Shown here piece by piece: positions 9,893 to 18,038 of a stretch of 64,000 nucleotides of DNA; the first letter of the stretch is position 1; every line of letters starts with the position of its first letter. Source of the DNA: Enterococcus mundtii (lineage in GTDB: Bacteria > Bacillota > Bacilli > Lactobacillales > Enterococcaceae); the NCBI RefSeq assembly GCF_002813755.1, contig NZ_CP018061.1, positions 800,501 to 864,500 of the forward strand, given 5' to 3'. The notes below the pieces were generated by a model. The model searched no databases, was not told the DNA's origin, and saw only the letters and a program-made list of their open reading frames with translations. The position numbers and the translations under genes are program-made.

Positions 9893-10780
9893 ATGAAAAT
9901 TGGTTTTATCGGCACAGGAGTTATGGGAAGCGCGATTGTTCGTCATTTACAAAAAGCTGGCCATGAACTGACTGTTTATAATCGTACGAAAACAAAAGCT
10001 GCGCCACTTATGGAAGAAGGGGCAGTATGGGCAGATAGTCCACAAGAAGTAGCTGAGATGAGCCAAGTCATCTTTACAATGGTTGGCTATCCTCAAGATG
10101 TGGAAGAAATCTATTATGGTAAGAAAGGCATTTTCCAAGCAGGCGTTAAGGGGAAAACAGTCATAGATTTGACGACAAGTACGCCAACACTTGCTGAAAA
10201 AATTGCAACAAGCGCACAAGAGCTTGGAGCAGAAGCCTTGGATGCCCCTGTCTCAGGAGGCGATCTAGGTGCAAAAAATGGCACCTTAACGATCATGGTG
10301 GGTGGAAAAGAGAATGTCTACGAGCAAGTATTACCACTATTTCGTGAGTTTGGAACAACATTTACGTTACATGGTTCAGCTGGAAAAGGACAACACACAA
10401 AAATGGCAAACCAGATCATGATTGCCGGAACAATGACTGGCATGACAGAGATGCTCGTTTATGCACAGAAAGCTGACTTAGACTTAGAAAAAGTGATTGC
10501 GACGCTTTCAGGCGGTAGTGCGGCAAATTGGTCATTGAGTAATTATGCACCTCGTATTTTACAAGAGAATTATACACCAGGATTTTTTGTCAAACATTTT
10601 ATCAAAGATTTGAAGATTGCTTTAGCCGAAGCAGAAAAAGTAGGGTTGGACTTACCAGCGACCAAAGAAGCCCGAAAGCTATATGAACAGTTAGCAGAAA
10701 AGGGTTTCGAGAACGATGGAACGCAAGCATTGATCAAGCTTTGGTGGGAAGATGGTAGACAGCCGAAAAAAAAATCCTAA
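9893..10780 (+). CDS. NAD(P)-dependent beta-hydroxyacid dehydrogenase family protein
   Basis: A 295-residue cytoplasmic oxidoreductase of the 3-hydroxyisobutyrate/6-phosphogluconate dehydrogenase superfamily. The N-terminal Rossmann motif is GFIGTGVMGSA. The family substrate-binding signature DAPVSGGDLGAKNGTL follows, then the catalytic-lysine region GKGQHTKMANQIM, and the C-terminal all-helical domain. The exact substrate cannot be told from sequence; relatives reduce glyoxylate, succinic semialdehyde or tartronate semialdehyde. GGAGGG precedes the ATG. It is transcribed in the same direction as bgsB but after a terminator-like hairpin. Confidence 0.9.
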   Translation: MKIGFIGTGVMGSAIVRHLQKAGHELTVYNRTKTKAAPLMEEGAVWADSPQEVAEMSQVIFTMVGYPQDVEEIYYGKKGIFQAGVKGKTVIDLTTSTPTLAEKIATSAQELGAEALDAPVSGGDLGAKNGTLTIMVGGKENVYEQVLPLFREFGTTFTLHGSAGKGQHTKMANQIMIAGTMTGMTEMLVYAQKADLDLEKVIATLSGGSAANWSLSNYAPRILQENYTPGFFVKHFIKDLKIALAEAEKVGLDLPATKEARKLYEQLAEKGFENDGTQALIKLWWEDGRQPKKKS

Positions 10781-10865
10781 AAAACTAGTTTTTTTGGAGA
10801 AAATCAATGCAAGTCGACGATGCTTTTGATACAATATAACAGAACTAAGAAAAGGAGGACCTCCG

Positions 10866-11096
10866 ATGGCACATTCACAATTAGTCGCAATCATTAAACG
10901 ACTGGAGGCTATGGTCGAATCAGCAGACAATGAGCTGCAAGTTCGTCGCTTTGAAAAAGAGGGCGTAGAAAAATGCACCGTAACTTATGATAAAGCGACA
11001 GAAACATTTGAACTAACTGAAACAGACACACATCAACAATACGAATTCGACAATATCGATATCGTTGCGATGGAGATCTATGATTTGATTCAATAA
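10866..11096 (+). CDS. ykuJ: YkuJ family protein
   Basis: A 76-residue cytoplasmic protein matching the YkuJ family of Firmicutes, with typical MAHSQLVAIIKRLEAM N-terminus, YEFDNIDIVAMEIYDLI end and usual length of about 76-80. The function is unknown. A strong AAAGGAGGACC ribosome-binding site precedes the ATG. It ends before a bidirectional terminator shared with the convergent nuclease gene. Confidence 0.88.
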   Translation: MAHSQLVAIIKRLEAMVESADNELQVRRFEKEGVEKCTVTYDKATETFELTETDTHQQYEFDNIDIVAMEIYDLIQ

Positions 11097-11111
11097 GATT
11101 TCGAGCTAGCT

Positions 11112-11160
11112 AAAAGAGCCTGGGATTCAACCAATCGGTTGGATTCCAGACTCTTTTTTT
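11112..11160. terminator. Bidirectional terminator between ykuJ and the Cho-like gene
   Basis: An imperfect stem of about 20 bp (arms 11112-11132 and 11137-11157) has A-rich sequence on the left and a T run on the right. The stop codon of the minus-strand gene (11127-11129) lies inside the hairpin, so the terminator arm codes for its last residues. Confidence 0.8.
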
Positions 11161-12083
11161 GTTTCCTGTTCGTCTTTTGTCAGTTTACGTTGGTAGCTGA
11201 TCAAGATTTGAACAGGATCGATTTCTTCTTGAGACAGTTGTCGCTTGAGTGACAACCTATTGTCTTTTTCATAATAGAAATGAGGTGCTTGTCCAGGGGC
11301 TGTGATCGTTGTGTCAGCCACTTGACCGTACGAAACCAAGAAATGCTTGATCTTGGTCTCATCGCTAGCTAACGGCATGCTCAATGTGATTCTCGGTGTT
11401 CGTAAAAATTTTTTTTGTTCTTGTATCCGACCAGTAAAGTACGTGATCAATTCGATATCCCGTTGTAGAATAGCTGCCTTCTCAAAATTAAGCTGTTCAA
11501 TAAAATGCAATTGTCGTTTTTTTAAATAGCCTAACAATTTTTTGTTTCTTCCTTGCAATAGACCTTGGATCTCTTTCTTTTTTTGTTCAAAGCTCAGTGC
11601 CTTCATTTCAGGAAGTTGGACTTGTAACGCCAAATGACTGATTTCAGAAAGCCAAGGCATTTGATAGTTTTCTTCGATGATTCGAAGGATACTAGGCATT
11701 TTTTTATAAAGGCGAAAAGGTCCGTAAGTTCTTGCGGTAGGAATATTCGTGAGAAAAAGACCATCGGATTGAATATGTAAATAGTTATAGTTGTCAAAAT
11801 AATTCATCCGACGATTGTAGATAGGGCGATAGTGTTGGATCAATTGACACTCTAATAATAAGGCATCTAGTTCAGTATCAACGACAACGATCTCAAAATC
11901 TGCAATCGAACGAACCAAGCGCAAGACTTTTTTCGAGTGTTGTTTATTTTGATGAAAGTACGTACTTACGCGATTTTTTAAATTTTTAGCTTTACCCACA
12001 TAAATGATTTTTCCATCGCTATTTTTCATCAAGTAAACACCAGGTAATAAAGGTAGGTTTTTTACTTTCTCTTTTAAGTGCAT
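11127..12083 (-). CDS. GIY-YIG nuclease of the UvrC-N/Cho type
   Basis: 318 residues with an N-terminal GIY-YIG domain (PGVYLMKNSDGKIIYVGKAK; catalytic Arg in LKNRVSTYF, Glu in LLLECQLI) and a central UVR-like motif (LNFEKAAILQRDIELI). The RNase H-like and helix-hairpin-helix domains of full UvrC are missing, so this resembles Cho, which makes the 3' incision with UvrAB, and not UvrC itself. GGGGAGC precedes the ATG. It stands alone on the minus strand and diverges from fabT. Full-length uvrC is expected elsewhere. The role in repair is inferred from domains. Confidence 0.85.
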   Translation of the reverse strand: MHLKEKVKNLPLLPGVYLMKNSDGKIIYVGKAKNLKNRVSTYFHQNKQHSKKVLRLVRSIADFEIVVVDTELDALLLECQLIQHYRPIYNRRMNYFDNYNYLHIQSDGLFLTNIPTARTYGPFRLYKKMPSILRIIEENYQMPWLSEISHLALQVQLPEMKALSFEQKKKEIQGLLQGRNKKLLGYLKKRQLHFIEQLNFEKAAILQRDIELITYFTGRIQEQKKFLRTPRITLSMPLASDETKIKHFLVSYGQVADTTITAPGQAPHFYYEKDNRLSLKRQLSQEEIDPVQILISYQRKLTKDEQETKKESGIQPIG

Positions 12084-12116
12084 AAGCGCTCCCCTAATTG
12101 AATTTGAACTAAAAAG

Positions 12117-12144
12117 ATTATAACAGATTTAAAAAAATGAACAA
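12117..12144 (-). promoter_or_regulatory. Promoter of the Cho-like nuclease gene
   Basis: On the minus strand, -35 TTGTTC (12139-12144), a 16-bp spacer and -10 TATAAT (12117-12122) lie 34 bp before the ATG. Confidence 0.65.
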
Positions 12145-12183
12145 TAAAAGGGATTATATTTTATAAATAAATTAGAGAGATAC

Positions 12184-12196
12184 TTTGATAATCAAA
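12184..12196. promoter_or_regulatory. Distal FabT box
   Basis: The perfect palindrome TTTGATAATCAAA matches the FabT operator consensus. It lies about 150 bp upstream of the fabT promoter and 40 bp beyond the -35 of the divergent nuclease gene, so its target is unclear: DNA looping with the proximal sites, or the nuclease promoter. Confidence 0.7.
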
Positions 12197-12312
12197 ATAT
12201 TTTTTTGTTCTTTTATTTTAATTTTTAGAGGTTAAAAGGTTGATATTAAAGCATTTTGTCATAAGTTTAAAATTAAAAAAAATTAATAATGCAAAAAAAT
12301 CTAGTTAAAAGG

Positions 12313-12369
12313 TTGCATTTTGAAAAAAGTTAAGATATAGTTTGAACATCAAAAGATTTGATAATCAAA
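12313..12369 (+). promoter_or_regulatory. fabT promoter with two FabT operators
   Basis: -35 TTGCAT (12313-12318), a 17-bp spacer and -10 TATAGT (12336-12341). Two palindromes follow in tandem, TTTGAACATCAAA (12341-12353) and TTTGATAATCAAA (12357-12369), centred 16 bp apart. The first overlaps the -10 end and the transcription start. This is the expected arrangement for FabT, with acyl-ACP as co-repressor, to repress the fatty-acid operon. Confidence 0.88.
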
Positions 12370-12392
12370 CTAATTTTAGTGGATGGTGGAAC

Positions 12393-12833
12393 ATGGAACC
12401 TGATTTTAATACAGTAAATGATTATCTCGTTAGTGTCTTCAATGATATTTTGACGATCGAAGAATCCGAATTAAAAAAGTCACAATTCAAAGATCTGTCG
12501 ATTACAGAGATGCATACGATCGAGGCAATCGGTATGTACAAGAAAAAGACAACTTCAGAAGTAGCCAAAGAACTGTCGATTACTGTTGGGACCTTGACCA
12601 CTGCTATCAACAAGTTAGTTAGGAAAGGCTACGTTGAGCGTATCCGTAGTGAAGACGACCGACGAGTGGTGAAGCTGGGGTTGACCAAAAAAGGTAAGTT
12701 ACTTTACCGCGTGCATCAGCATTTCCATCGTGAAATGGTCAAAAACATTATGGATGGTATGGCTACCGACGAACAACAAGCTTTGCTGTCTGCATTGAAA
12801 AACTTGCATGATTTCTTGCGAGATTACAAGTGA
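12393..12833 (+). CDS. fabT: MarR-family fatty-acid repressor FabT
   Basis: 146-residue cytoplasmic winged-helix regulator. FabT bound to long-chain acyl-ACP represses fatty-acid synthesis genes. The MarR fold is clear: recognition helix region SITVGTLTTAINKLVRKGYVE, then wing RSEDDRRVVKLGLTKKG. An in-frame ATG at 12342 would put the start inside the first operator, and ATG 12393 has GGATGGTGG upstream and gives the standard length, so I use 12393. It is the first gene of the fab operon; fabH follows after 9 bp. Confidence 0.94.
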   Translation: MEPDFNTVNDYLVSVFNDILTIEESELKKSQFKDLSITEMHTIEAIGMYKKKTTSEVAKELSITVGTLTTAINKLVRKGYVERIRSEDDRRVVKLGLTKKGKLLYRVHQHFHREMVKNIMDGMATDEQQALLSALKNLHDFLRDYK

Positions 12834-12842
12834 GGAAGTTTA

Positions 12843-13805
12843 ATGGAACAATTTGGAACGATCACAGCAACGGCAAGTTTCTTACCGGAAAAAATCATCA
12901 CAAACGATGATCTCTCAAAAATGATGGACACTTCGGATGAATGGATTTCAACCCGTACAGGAATCAAAGAGAGACATTGTGTGACCGAGCAGGAGACTTC
13001 CGATTTGTGTTACCTCGTTGCCGAAAAATTACTAAAGAAAAAAACACTCGATCCAAAGGAACTCGATTTTATTATCGTTGCTACGATGTCGCCTGATTAT
13101 ACATCGCCTTCTGTAGCAACTTTAGTTCAAGGAAGGATCGGCGCAACCAAAGCAATCGCATTTGATATCAGCGCCGCATGTTCAGGGTTTGTTTATGCTT
13201 TGAGTGTTGCAGAGAAACTGATTCGCTGTGGCTCAATGAAAGGTTTAGTAATTGGTGGCGAAACATTATCTAAACTGATCGATTGGACGGATCGTTCAAC
13301 CGCTGTCTTGTTTGGTGATGGTGCTGGTGGGGTTTTGTTAGAAGCTGGCTCAAATCAAAAATTAGTGAGAGAATCGCTAGCGGCAGATGGTTCGCGTGCG
13401 CAATCCCTTACTTCTGGCTATCTACCAAATCGATCGCCTTTATACACGAAAGATTCAGAAGGTTCTTACTATTTAAAAATGGTTGGACGGGATATTTTTG
13501 ACTTTGCTGTAAGAGACGTTGCGATGAACATCAAGGAACTCATTCAAGACACACCTGTTGATTATCTGCTTTTGCATCAGGCAAACTTACGAATTATCGA
13601 AAAGATTGCTCGCAAAGTAAAAATTCCCCAGGAGCAATTTCTAACGAACATGGATAAATATGGCAATACTTCCGCAGCAAGCATCCCGATTCTTTTAGAT
13701 GAAGCGATAGAAAGCGGAAAAATTACCTTAGGTCAACAACAAAAAGTGGTATTTACAGGTTATGGTGGAGGATTGACATGGGGAAGTATCCTCATGGAAC
13801 TATAA
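12843..13805 (+). CDS. fabH: Beta-ketoacyl-ACP synthase III
   Basis: 320-residue initiating condensing enzyme. It joins a short acyl-CoA to malonyl-ACP, and its substrate range sets straight or branched primers. The catalytic triad is visible: Cys in AACSGF (near 112), His in LLHQAN and Asn in GNTSAAS. The primer-binding Arg region is TRTGIKERH. The length is normal. GAGGAAGTTTA precedes the ATG. The gene lies between fabT and acpP as in other Lactobacillales. Confidence 0.97.
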   Translation: MEQFGTITATASFLPEKIITNDDLSKMMDTSDEWISTRTGIKERHCVTEQETSDLCYLVAEKLLKKKTLDPKELDFIIVATMSPDYTSPSVATLVQGRIGATKAIAFDISAACSGFVYALSVAEKLIRCGSMKGLVIGGETLSKLIDWTDRSTAVLFGDGAGGVLLEAGSNQKLVRESLAADGSRAQSLTSGYLPNRSPLYTKDSEGSYYLKMVGRDIFDFAVRDVAMNIKELIQDTPVDYLLLHQANLRIIEKIARKVKIPQEQFLTNMDKYGNTSAASIPILLDEAIESGKITLGQQQKVVFTGYGGGLTWGSILMEL

Positions 13806-13859
13806 ACTGATAAAAATAAAAAATATAAAATAAAGAAACAATATCGGAGGAATTATAAT

Positions 13860-14084
13860 ATGGTATTCGAAAAAATTCAAGAAATCATTGCGGAAGAATT
13901 AGGGAAAGACGCAGAAGAAATCAAATTAACGACAAACATCCAAGAAGACCTTGAAGCAGATAGCTTGGATTTATTCCAAATCATCAACGAAATCGAAGAT
14001 GAATTTGATGTGAAAATCGAAACAGAAGACGGCATCAAAACAGTTCAAGATTTAGTCACTTATGTTGAAAAACAAACTGCATAA
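13860..14084 (+). CDS. acpP: Acyl carrier protein
   Basis: Acidic 74-residue carrier. Ser35 in the motif ADSLDL receives the 4'-phosphopantetheine arm. Helix II ([17 protein letters not shown]) contacts the synthases and also presents acyl chains to FabT. ATCGGAGGA lies 9 nt before the ATG. It is followed at once by a terminator-like hairpin in place of the enoyl reductase gene found here in E. faecalis. Confidence 0.97.
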   Translation: MVFEKIQEIIAEELGKDAEEIKLTTNIQEDLEADSLDLFQIINEIEDEFDVKIETEDGIKTVQDLVTYVEKQTA

Positions 14085-14103
14085 TCATCAAGATTAGGTT
14101 GGG

Positions 14104-14147
14104 GGCTGGGACATTTTCCGAAAAAGGAATGTCTTAGCCTTTTTTTA
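14104..14147 (+). terminator. Terminator-like hairpin inside the fab operon
   Basis: GGCTGGGACATT pairs with AATGTCTTAGCC across a short AT-rich loop, followed by eight T (14140-14147). It sits between acpP and fabD. If active it would make acpP more abundant than the downstream enzymes. The sequence resembles common enterococcal intergenic repeats of the GGGACA type. Confidence 0.72.
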
Positions 14148-14193
14148 AATGAAACAAAAAGCTATCTATCCTGAATATAAATTGGAGACTATG

Positions 14194-15114
14194 ATGAAAA
14201 CAGCATTTTTATTTAGCGGACAAGGTGCACAATACCAAGGAATGGGTCAAGACCTCTACCATGAACCCATTGTGAAACAGACTTTTGATGAAGCTAGTCA
14301 GATCTTGGGCTATGATATGGCGGAGCTTTGTTTTTCAACAAATGAACGTTTGGATCAAACAATCTATACGCAGCCAGCTATTTTAACTGTCAGCATTGCG
14401 TGCTATCGTTTGCTAAAAGAACGTGGGATCACTCCTCAAGCCGTTTTAGGGCTTAGTTTAGGTGAGTATTCTGCTTTAGTAGCCAGTGGCGCGCTTTCCT
14501 TTAGAGAAGCGGTAGCATTGGTCGAAAAAAGAGGCACGTTTATGACAGACGCTGCACCTACCGGTAGTGGAAAAATGGTAGCTGTGATGAACGCACCGGT
14601 GGATGTCATCGAGAGCTGTTGTAAGCAGGCGGAAGAAACGGGGATCGTTTCCCCCGCAAATTACAATACACCTCAGCAAATCGTCATCGGAGGGGAAGAA
14701 AAAGCAGTGGATCAAGCGGTGGCACTATTACAAGAACAAGGGATCAAACGAATGATTCCACTCAATGTAAGTGGCCCTTTCCATACAGCAATCTTAGAAC
14801 CTGCTGCTAGACAATTAGCGGAGGAACTAAGCAAGATCGTTTTTTCAGAACCTGAAATACCTGTGATCAGCAACACCACGACAGAGATCATGACGAAAGA
14901 AAGAATTTCAGGTTTACTTGAACAACAAGTGATGAAACCCGTTCGTTTTTACGAAAGTATCGAAAAACTTAAAGATTTAGGGATCGATCAAGTGGTCGAA
15001 GTCGGGCCCGGTAAAGTATTAAGTGGCTTTATGAAAAAAATCGACAAGTCGATCGCCGTTGCACGTGTGGAGAATCAACAAACATTTGAAGAAACAATCA
15101 ATCGATTGTCATAG
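14194..15114 (+). CDS. fabD: Malonyl CoA-acyl carrier protein transacylase
   Basis: 306-residue enzyme loading malonyl groups onto ACP. The catalytic Ser88 is in GLSLGEYSAL, with Gln in FSGQGAQYQG and the His region GPFHTAIL. The frame is open from an ATG at 14149, but that codon falls right after the terminator T run and lacks a ribosome-binding site. ATG 14194 has GGAG 6 nt upstream and gives the usual MKTAFLFSGQGAQ start; ATG 14191 is an alternative. fabG follows with 10 bp between. Confidence 0.95.
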   Translation: MKTAFLFSGQGAQYQGMGQDLYHEPIVKQTFDEASQILGYDMAELCFSTNERLDQTIYTQPAILTVSIACYRLLKERGITPQAVLGLSLGEYSALVASGALSFREAVALVEKRGTFMTDAAPTGSGKMVAVMNAPVDVIESCCKQAEETGIVSPANYNTPQQIVIGGEEKAVDQAVALLQEQGIKRMIPLNVSGPFHTAILEPAARQLAEELSKIVFSEPEIPVISNTTTEIMTKERISGLLEQQVMKPVRFYESIEKLKDLGIDQVVEVGPGKVLSGFMKKIDKSIAVARVENQQTFEETINRLS

Positions 15115-15124
15115 GAGGCAAGTT

Positions 15125-15862
15125 ATGGACGTAACTGGAAAAAATGTATTTATTACAGGCAGTACACGAGGAATCGGTGAAGCGATCGCTTTAGCCTTTG
15201 CCAAAGCAGGCGCAAACATCTTTTTAAATGGTCGTGGAGAGATCCCAGCCGAAAAAATCAATGCGATCAAAGCGCATGGGGTTGAATGTGTAGGGATCAC
15301 AGGTGATATCTCCGATTATGACAAAGCAGGAGAGATGATCAAAGAAGCAGAACAGCAGTTGGGTTCTGTCGATATTTTGGTCAATAATGCGGGAGTTACG
15401 AATGATAAACTTGTCCTACGTATGGATGCAGATGATTTCAAAAAATGTTTGGATATCAATCTAACAGGAACTTTCAATATGACACAGCACGTGCTAAAGA
15501 AAATGATGAAAAAAAGAGAAGGCGCGATCATCAATCTTTCAAGTGTTTCAGGATTGATCGGTAACTTGGGTCAAGCCAATTATGCAGCAAGTAAAGCAGG
15601 GGTTGTCGGTTTCACTAAATCTGTGGCAAGAGAAGTTGCCACACGAGGAATCACATGTAATGTGATTGCTCCGGGGTTTGTCACTACAGATATGACAGAT
15701 GTATTATCCGAAAAAGTAAGAGAACAAGCAGAAAAACAAATTCCAATGCAACGTTTCGGCCAAGTGGAAGATATTGCGGAAGCCGCATTGTTCTTAGCGA
15801 AAAGTTCGTATATCACAGGTCAAGTCATCAATGTTGACGGCGGATTGGTCATGCACGGATAG
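15125..15862 (+). CDS. fabG: 3-oxoacyl-ACP reductase
   Basis: 245-residue NADPH-dependent short-chain dehydrogenase doing the first reduction of each elongation cycle. Cofactor motif TGSTRGIGEA, NNAG, catalytic Ser (NLSSVSG) and YAASK are all present. The ATG at 15125 follows TAGGAGGCAAGTT; longer upstream frames overlap fabD and are not used. It lies within the fab operon. Confidence 0.97.
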   Translation: MDVTGKNVFITGSTRGIGEAIALAFAKAGANIFLNGRGEIPAEKINAIKAHGVECVGITGDISDYDKAGEMIKEAEQQLGSVDILVNNAGVTNDKLVLRMDADDFKKCLDINLTGTFNMTQHVLKKMMKKREGAIINLSSVSGLIGNLGQANYAASKAGVVGFTKSVAREVATRGITCNVIAPGFVTTDMTDVLSEKVREQAEKQIPMQRFGQVEDIAEAALFLAKSSYITGQVINVDGGLVMHG

Positions 15863-15874
15863 GGAGGAAAATTT

Positions 15875-17110
15875 ATGAATCGAGTAGTAATTACAGGTTA
15901 TGGAGTCACTTCACCGATCGGTAATGATGCAGATAGTTTTTTAGCTAGTTTAAAAGCTGGGACAAATGGCATTGCACCGATCACAAAATTTGATGCAACA
16001 GACACAGGAATCACTTTAGCAGGTGAAGTAAAAGACTTTCCTTTTGATAAATATTTTGTAAAAAAAGATAGCAAACGTATGGATATGTTTTCAATCTACG
16101 GCATTTATGCTGCAATGGAAGCATTGACAATGAGTGGAATTGAAAAAGAAACGATCAACCAAGATCGTTTTGGCGTTATCGTTGGCTCTGGGATCGGTGG
16201 GTTACCAACGATCGAAAGCCAAGTCATCCGCATGCACGACAAAGGAGCAAATCGTGTATCACCAATGTTTGTTCCAATGTCGATCGCCAATATGGCAGCT
16301 GGTAATATTGCGCTACGTGTAGGGGCGAAAGGAATTTGTACGTCGATCGTGACCGCTTGTGCCAGTGGAACGAATGCGATTGGTGAAGCATTCCGCAACA
16401 TCAAACATGGTTATTCCGATATCATCCTTGCAGGTGGAACAGAAGCAACAATCTGTGAAATGGGGATCGCCGGATTTGCGGCATTGACTGCTTTGTCAAC
16501 ATCGACAGATCCTGAACGTGGTTCGATGCCATTTGATGAAGACCGTAATGGTTTTGTCATGGGTGAAGGGGCAGGAGTATTAGTCCTTGAATCACTGGAA
16601 CATGCACAAGCTCGTGGCGCAAAAATCTATGGTGAAGTCGTGGGTTACGGTTCAAATTGTGATGCTTACCATATGACAGCTCCAACACCAGATGGTTCTG
16701 GTGCGTCAAAAGCAATGAAATTGGCGATGGAAGAAGCCGGGATCGATGCAAAAGAAGTGGGCTATATCAACGCACACGGAACAAGTACACCAGCAAATGA
16801 TCAAGCAGAAGCTAAAGCGATCCAAATCGCTTTAGGAGACTCTTTCAAAGAAACCTATGTCAGCAGTACGAAATCAATGACTGGACACTTATTAGGTGCT
16901 GCAGGTGGGATTGAGGCGCTTGCCACTTTGATGGCGTTAGAGCATCAGTTTATTCCACCAAACATCAATGTTGAAAAACAAGATCCTGAAATCGATCTGA
17001 ACGTTGTGATCAACGAAAGTAAACCAGCTGAACTGTCTTATGCCATGAGTAATTCATTAGGATTTGGTGGACATAATGCTGTACTATGTATGAAACGCTG
17101 GGAGGAATAA
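15875..17110 (+). CDS. fabF: Beta-ketoacyl-ACP synthase II
   Basis: 411-residue elongating condensing enzyme. Active-site Cys is in VTACASGTNA (near 163), with His in NAHGTSTPAND and in MTGHLLGAAGG. AGGGAGGAAA precedes the ATG. The stop overlaps the accB start by one base (TAATG). In the absence of FabA/FabB-like partners in this operon, unsaturated fatty acids would need another locus (inference). Confidence 0.97.
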   Translation: MNRVVITGYGVTSPIGNDADSFLASLKAGTNGIAPITKFDATDTGITLAGEVKDFPFDKYFVKKDSKRMDMFSIYGIYAAMEALTMSGIEKETINQDRFGVIVGSGIGGLPTIESQVIRMHDKGANRVSPMFVPMSIANMAAGNIALRVGAKGICTSIVTACASGTNAIGEAFRNIKHGYSDIILAGGTEATICEMGIAGFAALTALSTSTDPERGSMPFDEDRNGFVMGEGAGVLVLESLEHAQARGAKIYGEVVGYGSNCDAYHMTAPTPDGSGASKAMKLAMEEAGIDAKEVGYINAHGTSTPANDQAEAKAIQIALGDSFKETYVSSTKSMTGHLLGAAGGIEALATLMALEHQFIPPNINVEKQDPEIDLNVVINESKPAELSYAMSNSLGFGGHNAVLCMKRWEE

Positions 17111-17592
17111 TGTTGAAGATCAATGAAATCAAAGAATTAGTCAGTCAATTTGATCAGTCAACTTTAACAGAATTTGACTTGAAAGACGGACAATTTGAAT
17201 TATATATGAATAAAAATGAAATGAGTCGGGGAATGGGGCAAACAGTACCAACAACGAGTGCTTCTGAACCACAACCTCAACAAGTTGTACCGGCTTTACC
17301 AAAAGAAGAAAGCCATGCTGTTCAACCGGAAGCAGTTGCGCCGACAATTGATGGGACTGAAGTGAAATCACCAATCGTTGGAATCGTCTATCTACAACCA
17401 TCTCCTGACAAGCCAGCATTCAAAAAAGTAGGAGACAAAGTTTCTAAGGGTGAAGTGATCTGTATCATCGAAGCAATGAAATTGATGAACGAAGTAACCA
17501 GTGATGTCGATGGTGAGATCGTTGCGATCTTGATCGACAATGAAGAAGTCGTAGAATACGGACAACCACTCTTTATCATCCAACCAAATTAA
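17110..17592 (+). CDS. accB: Biotin carboxyl carrier protein of acetyl-CoA carboxylase
   Basis: 160 residues. The N-terminal segment binds the carboxylase complex, a Pro/Gln-rich linker follows (about residues 50-80), and a C-terminal biotinyl domain has Lys124 in [10 protein letters not shown] start at ATG 17110 because GGAGGAA lies just upstream and the start is coupled to the fabF stop; an ATG at 17086 is inside fabF. Works with AccC and AccDA. Confidence 0.96.
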   Translation: MLKINEIKELVSQFDQSTLTEFDLKDGQFELYMNKNEMSRGMGQTVPTTSASEPQPQQVVPALPKEESHAVQPEAVAPTIDGTEVKSPIVGIVYLQPSPDKPAFKKVGDKVSKGEVICIIEAMKLMNEVTSDVDGEIVAILIDNEEVVEYGQPLFIIQPN

Positions 17593-17611
17593 GCCAAGGA
17601 GAACCAGACCT

Positions 17612-18031
17612 ATGAATATACAAGAAATCAAAGAAATCATCCCTCATCGCTATCCGCTGTTGCTGATTGATCGAGTGGAAGAAATCGTCGAAGGCGAACG
17701 GATCGTTGCTAAAAAAAATGTGACGATCAATGAACCTTTTTTCCAAGGACATTTTCCAGAAGAACCTGTGATGCCTGGGGTTTTGATCGTAGAAGCGATG
17801 GCCCAAGCAGGAGCAGTAGCTCTATTATCATTGGAACAGTTCAAAGGAAAAACTGCTTACTTTGGCGGATTAGATAAAGCGAAGTTTCGTAAAAAAGTGA
17901 CTCCTGGAGATACGTTGATATTAGAAGTGGAAATCACTAAAATCAAGTCTTCTGCAGGAATAGGCAAAGGAATTGCAAAAGTGGACGGCAAAAAAGTTGC
18001 TGAAGCTGAATTAACCTTTATGATTGGATAG
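17612..18031 (+). CDS. fabZ: 3-hydroxyacyl-ACP dehydratase FabZ
   Basis: 139-residue hot-dog fold dehydratase. It shows the catalytic His region [12 protein letters not shown] and the Glu helix [22 protein letters not shown] precedes the ATG. It lies between accB and accC as in other enterococci. E. faecalis has a second FabZ-like isomerase (FabN) elsewhere; this gene shows ordinary FabZ features. Confidence 0.96.
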   Translation: MNIQEIKEIIPHRYPLLLIDRVEEIVEGERIVAKKNVTINEPFFQGHFPEEPVMPGVLIVEAMAQAGAVALLSLEQFKGKTAYFGGLDKAKFRKKVTPGDTLILEVEITKIKSSAGIGKGIAKVDGKKVAEAELTFMIG

Positions 18032-18038
18032 GTGAGTT

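Noticed and set aside
12342..12392. Upstream ATG for FabT
   Set aside because: It lies inside the operator and at the transcription start, so it could not be translated efficiently; ATG 12393 gives the normal length.
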